This document shows, piece after piece, positions 30,077 to 38,180 of a stretch of DNA of 54,918 nt. Under the pieces are notes generated by a model. The model did no database searches, was not told the DNA's origin, and worked only from the letters and a program-made list of their open reading frames with translations. A program made the position numbers and the translations under genes. The DNA comes from Tanticharoenia sakaeratensis NBRC 103193 (GTDB lineage: Bacteria > Pseudomonadota > Alphaproteobacteria > Acetobacterales > Acetobacteraceae). Within the stretch, counting starts at the first letter, position 1. Each line of letters opens with the position of its first letter. The DNA lies in contig NZ_BALE01000034.1 in NCBI RefSeq assembly GCF_000963885.1, positions 1-54,918 on the forward strand, read 5' to 3'.

Positions 30077-30718
30077 TCACCGCACCGGAAGCCGCGCCCT
30101 GACGGCCTGTGCGACATCCGCTGCCAAACGGTCCACCGTGGCTGCCGCGTCGAACGCGAGGAAACGTTCCGGCTGTGCCGCCGCGATGGCATCGATCCCG
30201 TCGGCCACGCGAACGTGGAAGGCTTCCGTATCCCGCTCGAACCGGTCTTCGCGCCCGCCGCGCGCAGCCAGTCGTGCCCGCGCCTGTGCCCGCTCGAGGC
30301 GCAGAAGAACCGTCATGTCAGGAACAAGCCCGATCATGGCGTCCAGCCTGTCGATCAGGGCGATGATCGCAGGATCACCGTTCGCCCGACCGTAGCCCTG
30401 ATAGGCGCGCGTCGAATCGGTGAAGCGATCGCAGATCACGATCGCGCCCTTCCTGAGAGCCGGCGCGATCTTCTGGTCCACATGATCCTGGCGGGCTGCG
30501 AACAGGGCCATGATCTCGGCACGGGGCGAGAGCTCCGCCTGACCGAACAAAATGAGCTCCCGCAGGGCTTCCGCCCCTGGGGAACCACCGGGCTCGCGCG
30601 TCAGGACAACGTCATGCCCGTCGCTCCGGAGCGCATCGGAAAGCAGCCGGGATTGCGTGGATTTGCCTGCGGCGTCGCTGCCCTCGAACGTGATGAAGAT
30701 GCCGTTTCGCTCTGTCAT
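30077..30718 (-). CDS. tmk: Thymidylate kinase
   Basis: 213 residues. Phosphorylates dTMP to dTDP. P-loop GSDAAGKST (13-21), REPGGSPGAE (substrate-binding Arg), CDRFTDSTRAYQG (DR motif) and a LID region rich in Arg (RARLAARGGREDRFE). Start 9 bases after the dacA stop with a weak ribosome-binding site, suggesting coupled translation. holB follows immediately, the usual tmk-holB pair. Confidence 0.95.
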   Translation of the reverse strand: MTERNGIFITFEGSDAAGKSTQSRLLSDALRSDGHDVVLTREPGGSPGAEALRELILFGQAELSPRAEIMALFAARQDHVDQKIAPALRKGAIVICDRFTDSTRAYQGYGRANGDPAIIALIDRLDAMIGLVPDMTVLLRLERAQARARLAARGGREDRFERDTEAFHVRVADGIDAIAAAQPERFLAFDAAATVDRLAADVAQAVRARLPVR

Positions 30719-30727
30719 CCTGTGCGA

Positions 30728-32026
30728 TCAGCTCGGCTTCGCCTGGGGAAATCCAAGGCGTGTCAACGAGCGGCCAACGATGCCGAGCTTCTCAACGCTG
30801 GTGCCTGCAACCAGATCGAGCCGGATGTCCTGCATCCCGGGATTGCTCAGCACGAGTTGCCCCAGAACCTGACCGGCCCGCACCGGCGCGATCACGGGCG
30901 ACTGGAAATCGACCCCGATATGAGAACGGTTTTGCCAGCCATGCGGCAGCGTCAGGGTGATGTCACGCGTGGCCACCAGGGGAACCCGCGCCTGCGTGCC
31001 CATCCACACCGGGGCATGGTCGACAACCGCTCCGGCCTTGAACAGGGTCGCATTCTCGAAATTCGCGAACGCCCAGGCCAGCAGGCGCTCGCCCTCATGC
31101 GCGCGGTCGTTGCTCGACGCCGTTCCGTTGATGGCCATGACGATGCGGTTGCCGCCCCGGTCGGAACTGGCACACAGGCCGAAGCCACCCGCATCGGTGT
31201 GACCGGTCTTGAGGCCATCGGCGAGCCCCTTGTCCACCAGCACGTTGCGGTTGCCCTGATGGATCTTGTTGAACGTGTAATCGGTCGCCGAAAAGAAGTG
31301 ATAATACTGCGGATAATCACGGATGATATGCACGGCGAGGTTCGCGACGTCGCGTGCGGTCATGTAGTGATTGTCAGCGGGCCAGCCGGTGCAGTTCTCG
31401 AAATGCGATCCCGTCAGGCCGATCTTCGGCGCCTCGTCGTTCATGAGAGCTACGAACTGCTCTTCCGACCCGGCAATGCCTTCCGCCAACACGATGCAGG
31501 CATCGTTGCCGGACTGGATCAGCATGCCTTCGATCAGCTCGGAGACTGCGATCGACTGGCCGAGCGGGACGAACATCTTCGATCCCTGCATCCGCCATGC
31601 CTTCTCGGAGACCGGCAATGACTGTTCGAGGCTCAGGCGCCCGGCCTTCAGCATGCCGAAGACGATGTATGCGGTCATCATCTTGGTCAGCGAAGACGGC
31701 GGCATCCGCTCGTCCGCCGCCTTCTCGAGCAGCGTCGCCCCGGTATTGAAGTCGACGATGCAGGCCCATCGGGCGATCGTATCAACCGGCCCGATCGGCG
31801 TTGCCGCCGGAGACCCGGCAGGTGCTGCCATCGCAGCCGCGCCTTCCCCGGCCGGTGCGGCCTTGGGATGGCGACGCGGGCGCGCGTCGACGACGTGCGG
31901 TGCAAGCGCTACCGCCGAAAGCCCACCCAGAAGAAACCGTCTGCTCCGCACGTTCACGTCCATCCATCCCATTCGAGCCGGTTTCTGACCGGCCTGAGGC
32001 CCCATGGCAAGGCCCGCATTTTCCAT
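30728..32026 (-). CDS. dacA: D-alanyl-D-alanine carboxypeptidase (PBP5/6 type) with Tat signal
   Basis: 432 residues. Trims the terminal D-Ala from peptidoglycan stem peptides in the periplasm. S11 peptidase motifs: SLTK (Ser112-Lys115), SGN in LIQSGNDAC, and KTG in GLKTGHTDAGG. A C-terminal beta-domain (LTLPHGWQNR, then VIAPVRAGQVLG) follows, as in PBP5. The N-terminus carries SRRFLLGG followed by a hydrophobic stretch, a twin-arginine (Tat) export motif, which is unusual for this enzyme. The ATG at 32026 lies 1 base after the RlpA-like stop; ATGs at 31972 and 31963 keep the Tat motif and are equally possible. None has a good ribosome-binding site. Confidence 0.9.
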   Translation of the reverse strand: MENAGLAMGPQAGQKPARMGWMDVNVRSRRFLLGGLSAVALAPHVVDARPRRHPKAAPAGEGAAAMAAPAGSPAATPIGPVDTIARWACIVDFNTGATLLEKAADERMPPSSLTKMMTAYIVFGMLKAGRLSLEQSLPVSEKAWRMQGSKMFVPLGQSIAVSELIEGMLIQSGNDACIVLAEGIAGSEEQFVALMNDEAPKIGLTGSHFENCTGWPADNHYMTARDVANLAVHIIRDYPQYYHFFSATDYTFNKIHQGNRNVLVDKGLADGLKTGHTDAGGFGLCASSDRGGNRIVMAINGTASSNDRAHEGERLLAWAFANFENATLFKAGAVVDHAPVWMGTQARVPLVATRDITLTLPHGWQNRSHIGVDFQSPVIAPVRAGQVLGQLVLSNPGMQDIRLDLVAGTSVEKLGIVGRSLTRLGFPQAKPS

Positions 32027-32027
32027 C

Positions 32028-32915
32028 TCAGTCGGCTGTGATCCGAGCGCCCGGCATCCCGCAGCTGAATGCCGCCTGCAAGGCCTCGTCGGCCTGTCTC
32101 ACGTCAGCGAAAGGACCGCTCCTCACGACCCAGTCGAGGCCGGCGCCACTTTCCGCAGCGCGGCTGACATCTCCCGAGCACCGTGCAGCGACACCCCTCG
32201 CGGCGCCGCGCCCTGAAAATCGCCCGATCTCCACCCACAGGCTGCCTGGAGCTACCCATGCTTGGGTATAAACCGCGGGAAGCGGCGTCAGATCGAGCCC
32301 CTGCGGTTGCCAGTGCGCGATATTGTTTCCGGATTGATGCGCAGCTCCCGCCGCATGACCGAGATCATCGAGCGGCTGTTCCGAAACGCCGCCGACCGGT
32401 GCACTCGCGATCGACAGATGCGGCGCATCCGGGCTCGACTCGGCAAAGGCGCGGCTGGCCGGCTCATCCTCGTCGATTGCAACGCGCGCTGGCCCCGGCC
32501 CCATGCCAAGCAGGGCGGCCACACGGGGCGAGACTGCGACAAGCCGCCCCGGATCGGTCGGACCCCGACCGTCGAGCCTGATGCGCACCGTTCGGCCGTT
32601 GTCGAGATCACGAACCGTGACGATGCTCGGCAGTTGAAGGGTCTGATGCGCACCGACCATGGCGTCGGGATCATAGGAAACACCATCCGCCATCGGAGCG
32701 CCGCGCGGCAGCGCCAGCCTGACTGCAAGGCCGGTCTCATGGTCCGAAAAGCGCTCGCGCGGGTAGAACCATGCGCCGTCGCCCTGCCAGCCGCTTCCGA
32801 TGACGTAATGCGGCTGCGCCGGCGGCAGGGGCGGCTCGGATTTGTGGCAGCCCGCCAGAATGCCGAGCCCGGCCCCGATGACGGCGCACGATGCGAGGCG
32901 GCTACGTAATGTCAT
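32028..32915 (-). CDS. RlpA-like lipoprotein with SPOR domain
   Basis: 295 residues. A lipoprotein signal ending in the lipobox LAGC (GLGILAGC, then HKSEPP) sends it to a membrane face of the periplasm. The middle is a double-psi beta-barrel (RlpA-like), GSGWQGDGAWFYPRERF through RIRLDGRGPTDPGRL. The C-terminus looks like a SPOR domain (LWVEIGRFS, VVRSGPFADVRQADEAL), which binds denuded glycan at division sites. RlpA homologues are lytic transglycosylases or septal proteins. The ATG at 32915 overlaps the preceding mltB-like gene by 14 bases; the frame is open further up but has no signal peptide there. Confidence 0.85.
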   Translation of the reverse strand: MTLRSRLASCAVIGAGLGILAGCHKSEPPLPPAQPHYVIGSGWQGDGAWFYPRERFSDHETGLAVRLALPRGAPMADGVSYDPDAMVGAHQTLQLPSIVTVRDLDNGRTVRIRLDGRGPTDPGRLVAVSPRVAALLGMGPGPARVAIDEDEPASRAFAESSPDAPHLSIASAPVGGVSEQPLDDLGHAAGAAHQSGNNIAHWQPQGLDLTPLPAVYTQAWVAPGSLWVEIGRFSGRGAARGVAARCSGDVSRAAESGAGLDWVVRSGPFADVRQADEALQAAFSCGMPGARITAD

Positions 32916-33924
32916 ATCCGAGCAGCCCGACGCCGAGTGCGTAAAAATCCGACGGATTGTAGCGTCGGATCGCATCGAAATTGCGATAAACCATGAACGC
33001 TTCCGTGCCCGGCCCATCCGGCTGCAGGACCGCCCCCATGACATCCGTCCGCGAGAACGCCTGTCCGTCGTCCCGCCGCACGCCATGACGCATCCAGTCG
33101 GCGAGAGACATCCGATGCCCCCGACCGATCATGCCGACCGGGAGCGTTTCACGCAGCGTGATCGCCTGCCCCCAGGGCTCGCCCGGCTGCCAGCCCGACT
33201 TCGCCAGATAGTTGGCGACCGATGCGAACACGTCCGCGCGGCTCGTCCAGATATCGCGTCGCCCATCCCCGTCCGCGTCAACGGCGAAACGAAGATAGGC
33301 CGAAGGCATGAACTGCGGCTGCCCCATCGCGCCGGCATAGGATCCGAGCATCGCCTCGGGGGCGACATCGCCCGCGTTGAGAATCGTCAGCGCCTTGAGC
33401 AGCTCCGACCGGAAGAAGACGGCCCGACGCGCATCGAAGCCGAGTGTTGCCAGCGCATCGACAACGGAGAACGTCCCGATATGCGCACCGAATCCGGACT
33501 CGAGCCCCCAGATCCCCATGATGACGCCGGTGTCCACCCCGTACTGCGCCGAGATCCGGGACAGCAGTGCCTGCTGCTCGCCGTAGGATGCCCGTCCCTG
33601 GTCGATGCGCTTCGGACCGATGACCCGTTCGCGATACTGGGCCCAGGTCAACGTGAACTCGGGCTGGTGCCGGTCAAGCTTCAGCACGTGCGCGTTCGGC
33701 TCCCGGGTCAGGGCAAGTGCCCGGTCCACGACGGCCGCCGAAAGGCCCTGGGCAAGCGCCTGCGCACGGACCGATGACAGGAACTGCTGATAGTCCGCAG
33801 CGCCGGCAGCATGCCCGACGCCCATGATCGATGCGCCCGCGATCAGCCCGAGCGCATTTCGGCGGCCGAGGCTGGCAGGCGCAGTGGCGCGGATGGAACC
33901 GCGCGGCAGAATATGATGGCGCAC
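32902..33924 (-). CDS. Lytic murein transglycosylase (MltB type)
   Basis: 340 residues. Cleaves peptidoglycan strands to 1,6-anhydro products. The catalytic Glu sits in GIWGLESGFG. GAMGQPQFMPSAYLRFAVD and the following DADGDGRRDIW are hallmarks of the MltB family. A twin-arginine-like N-terminus (SLGRRNALGLIAGASIMGVG) and an AAGA cleavage region replace the lipobox of E. coli MltB, so this version appears soluble in the periplasm. The start is a GTG at 33924 with GGAG 5 bases upstream. It is the first gene of the 33924-26009 cluster. Confidence 0.92.
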   Translation of the reverse strand: MRHHILPRGSIRATAPASLGRRNALGLIAGASIMGVGHAAGAADYQQFLSSVRAQALAQGLSAAVVDRALALTREPNAHVLKLDRHQPEFTLTWAQYRERVIGPKRIDQGRASYGEQQALLSRISAQYGVDTGVIMGIWGLESGFGAHIGTFSVVDALATLGFDARRAVFFRSELLKALTILNAGDVAPEAMLGSYAGAMGQPQFMPSAYLRFAVDADGDGRRDIWTSRADVFASVANYLAKSGWQPGEPWGQAITLRETLPVGMIGRGHRMSLADWMRHGVRRDDGQAFSRTDVMGAVLQPDGPGTEAFMVYRNFDAIRRYNPSDFYALGVGLLGYDIT

Positions 33925-33983
33925 GCGCGCTCCGTCTCTGTTCAGGGATCGATAAGGGACGCTATCCCCCGGAAGCCGGCGGC

Positions 33984-34550
33984 TCAGGGCTCGGTCGAAC
34001 GCCCTTCCGCCGCGCCATGCAGGATATAATGCAGGAACGCATTGATCCCCGCATTGGCGAGATCCGGGTTGGCCGCCATGTAACCCAGCGTGCTGAACGC
34101 CGCGTTCGGGTTGCGTCCCTCGAGGTAGCCGAATGTCATGTAGTGCTGGACGGGATCGACGCCGGACAGGCGCACGTCCTCGTAGGCGTCACGATACCAG
34201 ACGGCATCGAAGAACATCTTGGCCGGATCCAGATCATGCCTGCGGCTGGCCTGCGTCGACTGGTCGCGCTGCTCGACGGCATCACGCACCTCGGCCGCTT
34301 CGGCAAGCCGGCTGATCTCGGGCTCGGGAGTATGCGACGCGGGCGTCTCGGAACCGGCCAGAGCGCCCGGAACATGCGTGTCGGAAGCGTAGTCGTCGTC
34401 GAAGGCCGCGTCATCGGACGCTTTTGACCGGGCAGCGGCTGATTTTGCGCCGGATGCTTTTTTCGGTCGGCCGCGGGTGGACTTAACAGGAGCGGTCGCG
34501 CTTTTCGCGGCGCGACCAGCAGCAGCGGATTTTGCCAAGGCCTCGTTCAC
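33984..34550 (-). CDS. Protein with AT-hook-like N-terminus and C-terminal DxxxYxxxYxDV-type repeats
   Basis: 188 residues. Residues 1-45 are Ala/Lys/Ser-rich and include STRGRPKKASG, an AT-hook-like DNA-binding core (RGRPKK). An acidic, low-complexity linker follows (about 45-100). The C-terminal part holds two related units, FDAVWYRDAYEDVRLSGVDP and YMAANPDLANAGINAFLHYI, each followed by H-Y and G-EGR type ends; similar repeats are attached to glycosyltransferases and surface proteins. No signal peptide or membrane segment. The GTG start at 34550 overlaps the stop of a 25-codon ORF (GTGA), which suggests coupled translation. Function unknown; the AT-hook reading is inference from one short motif in a low-complexity region. 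Confidence 0.65.
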   Translation of the reverse strand: MNEALAKSAAAGRAAKSATAPVKSTRGRPKKASGAKSAAARSKASDDAAFDDDYASDTHVPGALAGSETPASHTPEPEISRLAEAAEVRDAVEQRDQSTQASRRHDLDPAKMFFDAVWYRDAYEDVRLSGVDPVQHYMTFGYLEGRNPNAAFSTLGYMAANPDLANAGINAFLHYILHGAAEGRSTEP

Positions 34551-34624
34551 TCCGTGCTGGACTGAGGACCGCGCGCAAACAACATGTCCGCGCTGTCGAT
34601 CGGATCGACGCTAACAATTTCCAT
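34547..34624 (-). CDS. Small coupled ORF of 25 codons
   Basis: An ATG at 34624, preceded closely by CAGGGAAC, opens 25 codons (MEIVSVDPIDSADMLFARG and onward) ending in a TGA that overlaps the GTG of the AT-hook-like gene by 4 bases. It could be a leader peptide whose translation delivers ribosomes to the downstream GTG, which has no usable ribosome-binding site of its own. Acidic, no known motif. Confidence 0.4.
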   Translation of the reverse strand: MEIVSVDPIDSADMLFARGPQSSTE

Positions 34625-34874
34625 GTTCCCTGACCAGCACCACCTTGAGGGGGGCAGCAACAGTCGGTCGCGAGAATGGGGGGTGCCAGTCACGTTCCGA
34701 CGTGGCACACACGCGAGCCCCGGGAGAAATTCCTCCTTCCAAGGCCTCACCGGGTCCGAGGCCGCCCATTCGCGCCCGTCGCGTGTCGTCCGCACGGTCG
34801 CTCCCAGAGCCTCTTGAGGAGCATCGTTTGCCGCGCAACGCCTTCTTCGCCCATCTCGCAACCGACGCGCAGTG
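34625..34874. other. Divergent intergenic region
   Basis: 250 bases between the small ORF (-) and the DedA-like gene (+), so it should hold both promoters. I could not assign -35/-10 boxes, and I see no gene. Confidence 0.35.
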
Positions 34875-35453
34875 ATGCATTTCTCGACCTGGACCGCCCT
34901 GCTCAAGGCCAGCAGCTCTTCCATCCTGCTTCAGGGCCTGACCGTCATCATCGGCACGTTCATTCTCGAGGATGCAACGACGGTGCTGTCCGCCATAGCG
35001 GTTCAGGGCGGCACTCTCGCATGGCCGGTTGCACTGGCATCGCTTTATGTCGGGATCGTGCTGGGCGATCTGGGCCTCTATGGCCTCGGTGCGCTCGCTG
35101 CCCGCTGGCCCTATGCCCGGCGCTGGATCAGCCTTCCGAAACGTGATCGCGGACGCGCGTGGTTTGCGGCCCACACGGTGCGCGCGGTCGCCGTAAGCCG
35201 CTTCATTCCCGGTGCCCGACTGCCCGTCTACACGGCCTGCGGCTTCTTCGGCGCCCCGTTCGGACGGTTCGCCGCGACCGCCGTCGGCGCCACGCTGGTT
35301 TGGACTTCCGCGCTCTTCGCGGTATCGCTTCGAGCCGGACACTATCTTCTGCAGTGCTCCGGGTCCTGGCGCTGGATCGGGATCGTGGGCTTCACGCTTG
35401 CGATCATCGTCATCGGTCGCCTGATCGCGCGCCTGCAAACCTGGACCGAATGA
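34875..35453 (+). CDS. DedA/VTT-family membrane protein
   Basis: About 192 residues with four to five hydrophobic segments. The VTT (DedA) family includes undecaprenyl-phosphate and phospholipid flippases and proteins needed for membrane proton-motive force. Diagnostic pieces are TFILEDATTVLSAI (E-D at the re-entrant loop) and VSRFIPGARLPVYTACGFFG, with the family R-F-x-P-G motif. The ATG at 34875 is directly preceded by an in-frame GTG (34872). The stop overlaps the next start by 4 bases (ATGA), which ties it to the ATP-grasp enzyme. Confidence 0.85.
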   Translation: MHFSTWTALLKASSSSILLQGLTVIIGTFILEDATTVLSAIAVQGGTLAWPVALASLYVGIVLGDLGLYGLGALAARWPYARRWISLPKRDRGRAWFAAHTVRAVAVSRFIPGARLPVYTACGFFGAPFGRFAATAVGATLVWTSALFAVSLRAGHYLLQCSGSWRWIGIVGFTLAIIVIGRLIARLQTWTE

Positions 35454-36619
35454 CTGCGCCAATGCTCGATACCGCTCCCGACACCCGCATCTTCGACCTG
35501 TCGGCCGAACAGCAATCCGACGTCGATTCGATGCACGCCGCAATCGTGGCCGAGCCGGAGGGCCACCCACTCTCCCTGTTCGAATTCTGGCCCGGTTCCG
35601 TCTTCTACACGCCGATCGTGCTCTACTGGATCGCGATGGGCATCCGCTATGGCGACTTCAGCGTTCCGACGGCCGCCAATCCGCGCATCGAGACCGGCGG
35701 CCTGTGCGGAGAAAGCAAAAGCGCGATTCTGGACATGGCCGGACAGATCGCGAAGCCCTGGATCGCAGCCTATGCCACCTTTACGACCAGTCGCGGCCGT
35801 GATGACGAAGGTGATCTCTCGCGTGCCCATGCGGCAATGGACGAGGCGTCCCTCTCCTATCCGGTCGTGGTCAAGCCCGATATCGGATGCAACGGCACGG
35901 GCGTGAAACTCGTGGAAGACGAAGCGGCCATGAAGGCCGTGCTGGCGCGTTTTCCTCGAGGCGTCGGCCTCATGGTGCAGGACCTGATCGATGCCCCGAT
36001 TGAAGCCGGCCTGTTCTACATTCGCCATCCCGATGAGCCTCGTGGCCGGATCACCTCCGTTACCTACAAGGAAGCGCCGATCCTCACCGGCGACGGATCA
36101 ACGACGCTGCGTGATCTCCTGCATGGCGACCCGCGCACAAAGCTCGTCCCGCATCTCTATCTCCCGCGCCTCGAAGGACGATTGAACGACGTTCCCGCTT
36201 CCGGAGAACGCGTGCGGCTCGTATTCGCCGGCAACCACTGCAAGGGCTCGATCTTCCGCAACGGTGCCGACGACATCACGGACGCCCTGACCGATCGTCT
36301 CGACCAGCTCATGAAGGATGTGCCGGACTTTCATTTCGGCCGGATCGATGTGAAGGCGACGTCCACCGCTGCCCTGCGGCGCGGCGAAGGCTTCCAGATC
36401 ATCGAGATCAACGGCGTCGGCTCAGAAGCGACCCATATCTGGGACCGACGCACGACGCTCTGGGAAGCCTACCGGGCGCAATTCTTCCATTATCGCGAGA
36501 CGTTCCGCATCGGTGCGGCAAAGCGTCGCGCCGGATGGAAGACCTGGGGCGCATTCACCATGCTGCGTTACTGGATCAAGCAGCGGCGCCTGCTGGCGTC
36601 CTATCCTCTCAACGACTGA
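35450..36619 (+). CDS. ATP-grasp family enzyme, D-Ala-D-Ala ligase-like
   Basis: 389 residues. ATP-grasp features: YPVVVKPDIGCNGTGVKLVE (nucleotide-binding Lys and Gly-rich loop), a small-loop region MVQDLIDAPIEAGLFYIR, and a metal-binding end FQIIEINGVGSEAT with FGRIDVKA before it. ATP-grasp enzymes join a carboxylate to an amine or thiol; the substrates here are unknown. The N-terminal 110 residues (LFEFWPGSVFYTPIVLYWIA and onward) do not look like standard Ddl and may contact the membrane. Translationally coupled to the DedA-like protein, so a lipid- or wall-linked substrate is a reasonable guess. Confidence 0.8.
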   Translation: MTAPMLDTAPDTRIFDLSAEQQSDVDSMHAAIVAEPEGHPLSLFEFWPGSVFYTPIVLYWIAMGIRYGDFSVPTAANPRIETGGLCGESKSAILDMAGQIAKPWIAAYATFTTSRGRDDEGDLSRAHAAMDEASLSYPVVVKPDIGCNGTGVKLVEDEAAMKAVLARFPRGVGLMVQDLIDAPIEAGLFYIRHPDEPRGRITSVTYKEAPILTGDGSTTLRDLLHGDPRTKLVPHLYLPRLEGRLNDVPASGERVRLVFAGNHCKGSIFRNGADDITDALTDRLDQLMKDVPDFHFGRIDVKATSTAALRRGEGFQIIEINGVGSEATHIWDRRTTLWEAYRAQFFHYRETFRIGAAKRRAGWKTWGAFTMLRYWIKQRRLLASYPLND

Positions 36620-36646
36620 AAACGGGCGTCCGGCGCCCGGAACGTC

Positions 36647-37111
36647 TCAGTTTCCGAGCGTTCCGCCGCCGAAGATATAGTCGCTGACCTGCTGCTCCAG
36701 GCTCACCTGGTCGGTGGTCCGGCTGATCGTCGCTCCGAGCGGCAGTGCCGTCGTGCTTTTACCCGGATTGATCGTCAATGCGTTGTCCGCCGTCATGGTC
36801 GGCGATGCGATGCCGAGCGTCGTGTCATCAGGCAGATGCAACGAACGAGGCACCGTGAAGTCGACGCGCGCGAGGTCCGACTGCGAATCGAGGGAAATCC
36901 CTTCCACCCGGCCAACGATGACACCGGACAGAGCCACGTTCGCGCCGACATGAAGTCCGTTCGCCGATGCGAACCGGCCATGCATCGTGACGCTGTCCCC
37001 TATCGGCGCCCGCTGGGTCGCCCCGGCATAGGCCGCGAAGCCGACCGCTACGACCAGCACGAGCGCACCGCTCACGATGCCTCCGCCCTTGCTTTCGCCG
37101 TTTGCCGCCAC
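36647..37111 (-). CDS. MCE/MlaD-like lipid-transport protein
   Basis: 154 residues. One N-terminal membrane helix (GIVSGALVLVVAVGFAAYAG, about 11-30) and a single MCE domain (GLHVGANVALSGVIVGRVEG and onward). MlaD is the periplasm-facing substrate-binding ring of the Mla phospholipid transport system. The partner genes mlaE and mlaF are not next to it. The start is a GTG at 37111 with an AAGG-type site upstream. It is convergent with the ATP-grasp gene (27-base gap) and divergent from uppP. Confidence 0.82.
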   Translation of the reverse strand: MAANGESKGGGIVSGALVLVVAVGFAAYAGATQRAPIGDSVTMHGRFASANGLHVGANVALSGVIVGRVEGISLDSQSDLARVDFTVPRSLHLPDDTTLGIASPTMTADNALTINPGKSTTALPLGATISRTTDQVSLEQQVSDYIFGGGTLGN

Positions 37112-37293
37112 GCGTCTCGCCTTCTCTGCCGACGGCCCGCTGATCCGGCCATCTTCCTGCCGCGACTTAGGCGTCCGCCGCGGGATCGGTCAAGCAAACC
37201 TCTCCTCTCCCGAAGTGATCGGACTTGGAGGCGGAGCCGCCTTTCAGTAACAAGTGCCCACCATTCAACCGATCTTCATAACCGGAGTCTCCC

Positions 37294-38136
37294 ATGACGC
37301 TGCTGCAGGCCGTCATCCTCGCGATCGTCCAGGGAGCGACAGAGCTGTTTCCCGTCAGCAGCCTCGGTCATGCGGTCTTGATCCCTGCCCTGCTGCACTG
37401 GCGGATCGACGAGCACGATCCCCTGTTTCTGCCCTATCTGACGCTCCTGCATCTGGGCACGCTCCTGGCCCTGATGCTGTTCTTCTGGCGTGACTGGTGG
37501 GCCCTGATCGCAGGATGCCTCGGCGTGCACGGCGTGCAGCGCCAGATGGATTCGATCCGCGTCGTCGCCCTGCTGGTCGTGGCGACGGTGCCGGTTGTTC
37601 TGGTGGGCGCGGCGCTGGAGCACAAGCTGCGCCGCGTGTTCGGCGCACCGGACGCGGCAGCCTGCTTCCTGATGATCAACGGCCTGCTGCTCCTCGTGGT
37701 GGAATGGCGCCGCCGACAGCAGGGCCTGCGTCCGACCCGCGCGATCGCCGCGATGAACTTCGTGGATGCCGTGGCCATCGGCGTCTGGCAGTGCCTGGCC
37801 CTGCTGCCCGGCATTTCGCGCTCGGGCGCCACGATCAACGGCGGCCTGCGCCACGGCCTCGATCACGAGACCGCCACGCGCTTCTCGCTGCTGATGGCCC
37901 AGCCCGTCATTCTGGCGGCATCCGTCCGCGAGGCGTTCGCGCTGCGTCACACGCCGCCGACCCACGACCAGATAACGCTGGGACTGATCGGCTGCGTGAT
38001 CGCGGCCGTCACCGCCTTGCTCAGCACGGCCTTCCTGCTGCGGTTCATGCGTAACCACGACCAGTGGGCGCTCACACCGTTCGGGCTCTACTGCCTCGCC
38101 GCCGGCGTCGGTTCGCTCGTTCTGCTTCACATCTGA
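37294..38136 (+). CDS. uppP: Undecaprenyl-diphosphatase (BacA/UppP type)
   Basis: 280 residues, about eight hydrophobic segments. Recycles the C55 lipid carrier of wall synthesis by removing a phosphate. The first motif is QGATELFPVSSLGH (13-26), a variant of the usual EGxTEFLPISSTGH; the catalytic Glu and Ser-Ser are kept. The second motif is LLPGISRSGATI. A small hairpin, AGGCG-GAGC-CGCCT, stands about 50 bases before the start. GGAG precedes the ATG at about 7 bases. The next gene, a permease, starts 45 bases later. Confidence 0.92.
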   Translation: MTLLQAVILAIVQGATELFPVSSLGHAVLIPALLHWRIDEHDPLFLPYLTLLHLGTLLALMLFFWRDWWALIAGCLGVHGVQRQMDSIRVVALLVVATVPVVLVGAALEHKLRRVFGAPDAAACFLMINGLLLLVVEWRRRQQGLRPTRAIAAMNFVDAVAIGVWQCLALLPGISRSGATINGGLRHGLDHETATRFSLLMAQPVILAASVREAFALRHTPPTHDQITLGLIGCVIAAVTALLSTAFLLRFMRNHDQWALTPFGLYCLAAGVGSLVLLHI

Positions 38137-38180
38137 AAGGCAGTTCCCACGGGACGGACGTTCCTGCATTGTGGGAAGTC

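Noticed and set aside
37276-38169. Long minus-strand frame opposite uppP
   Set aside because: It is rich in Gln, His, Arg and Asp as expected for the complement of a hydrophobic gene, and uppP motifs on the plus strand are decisive.
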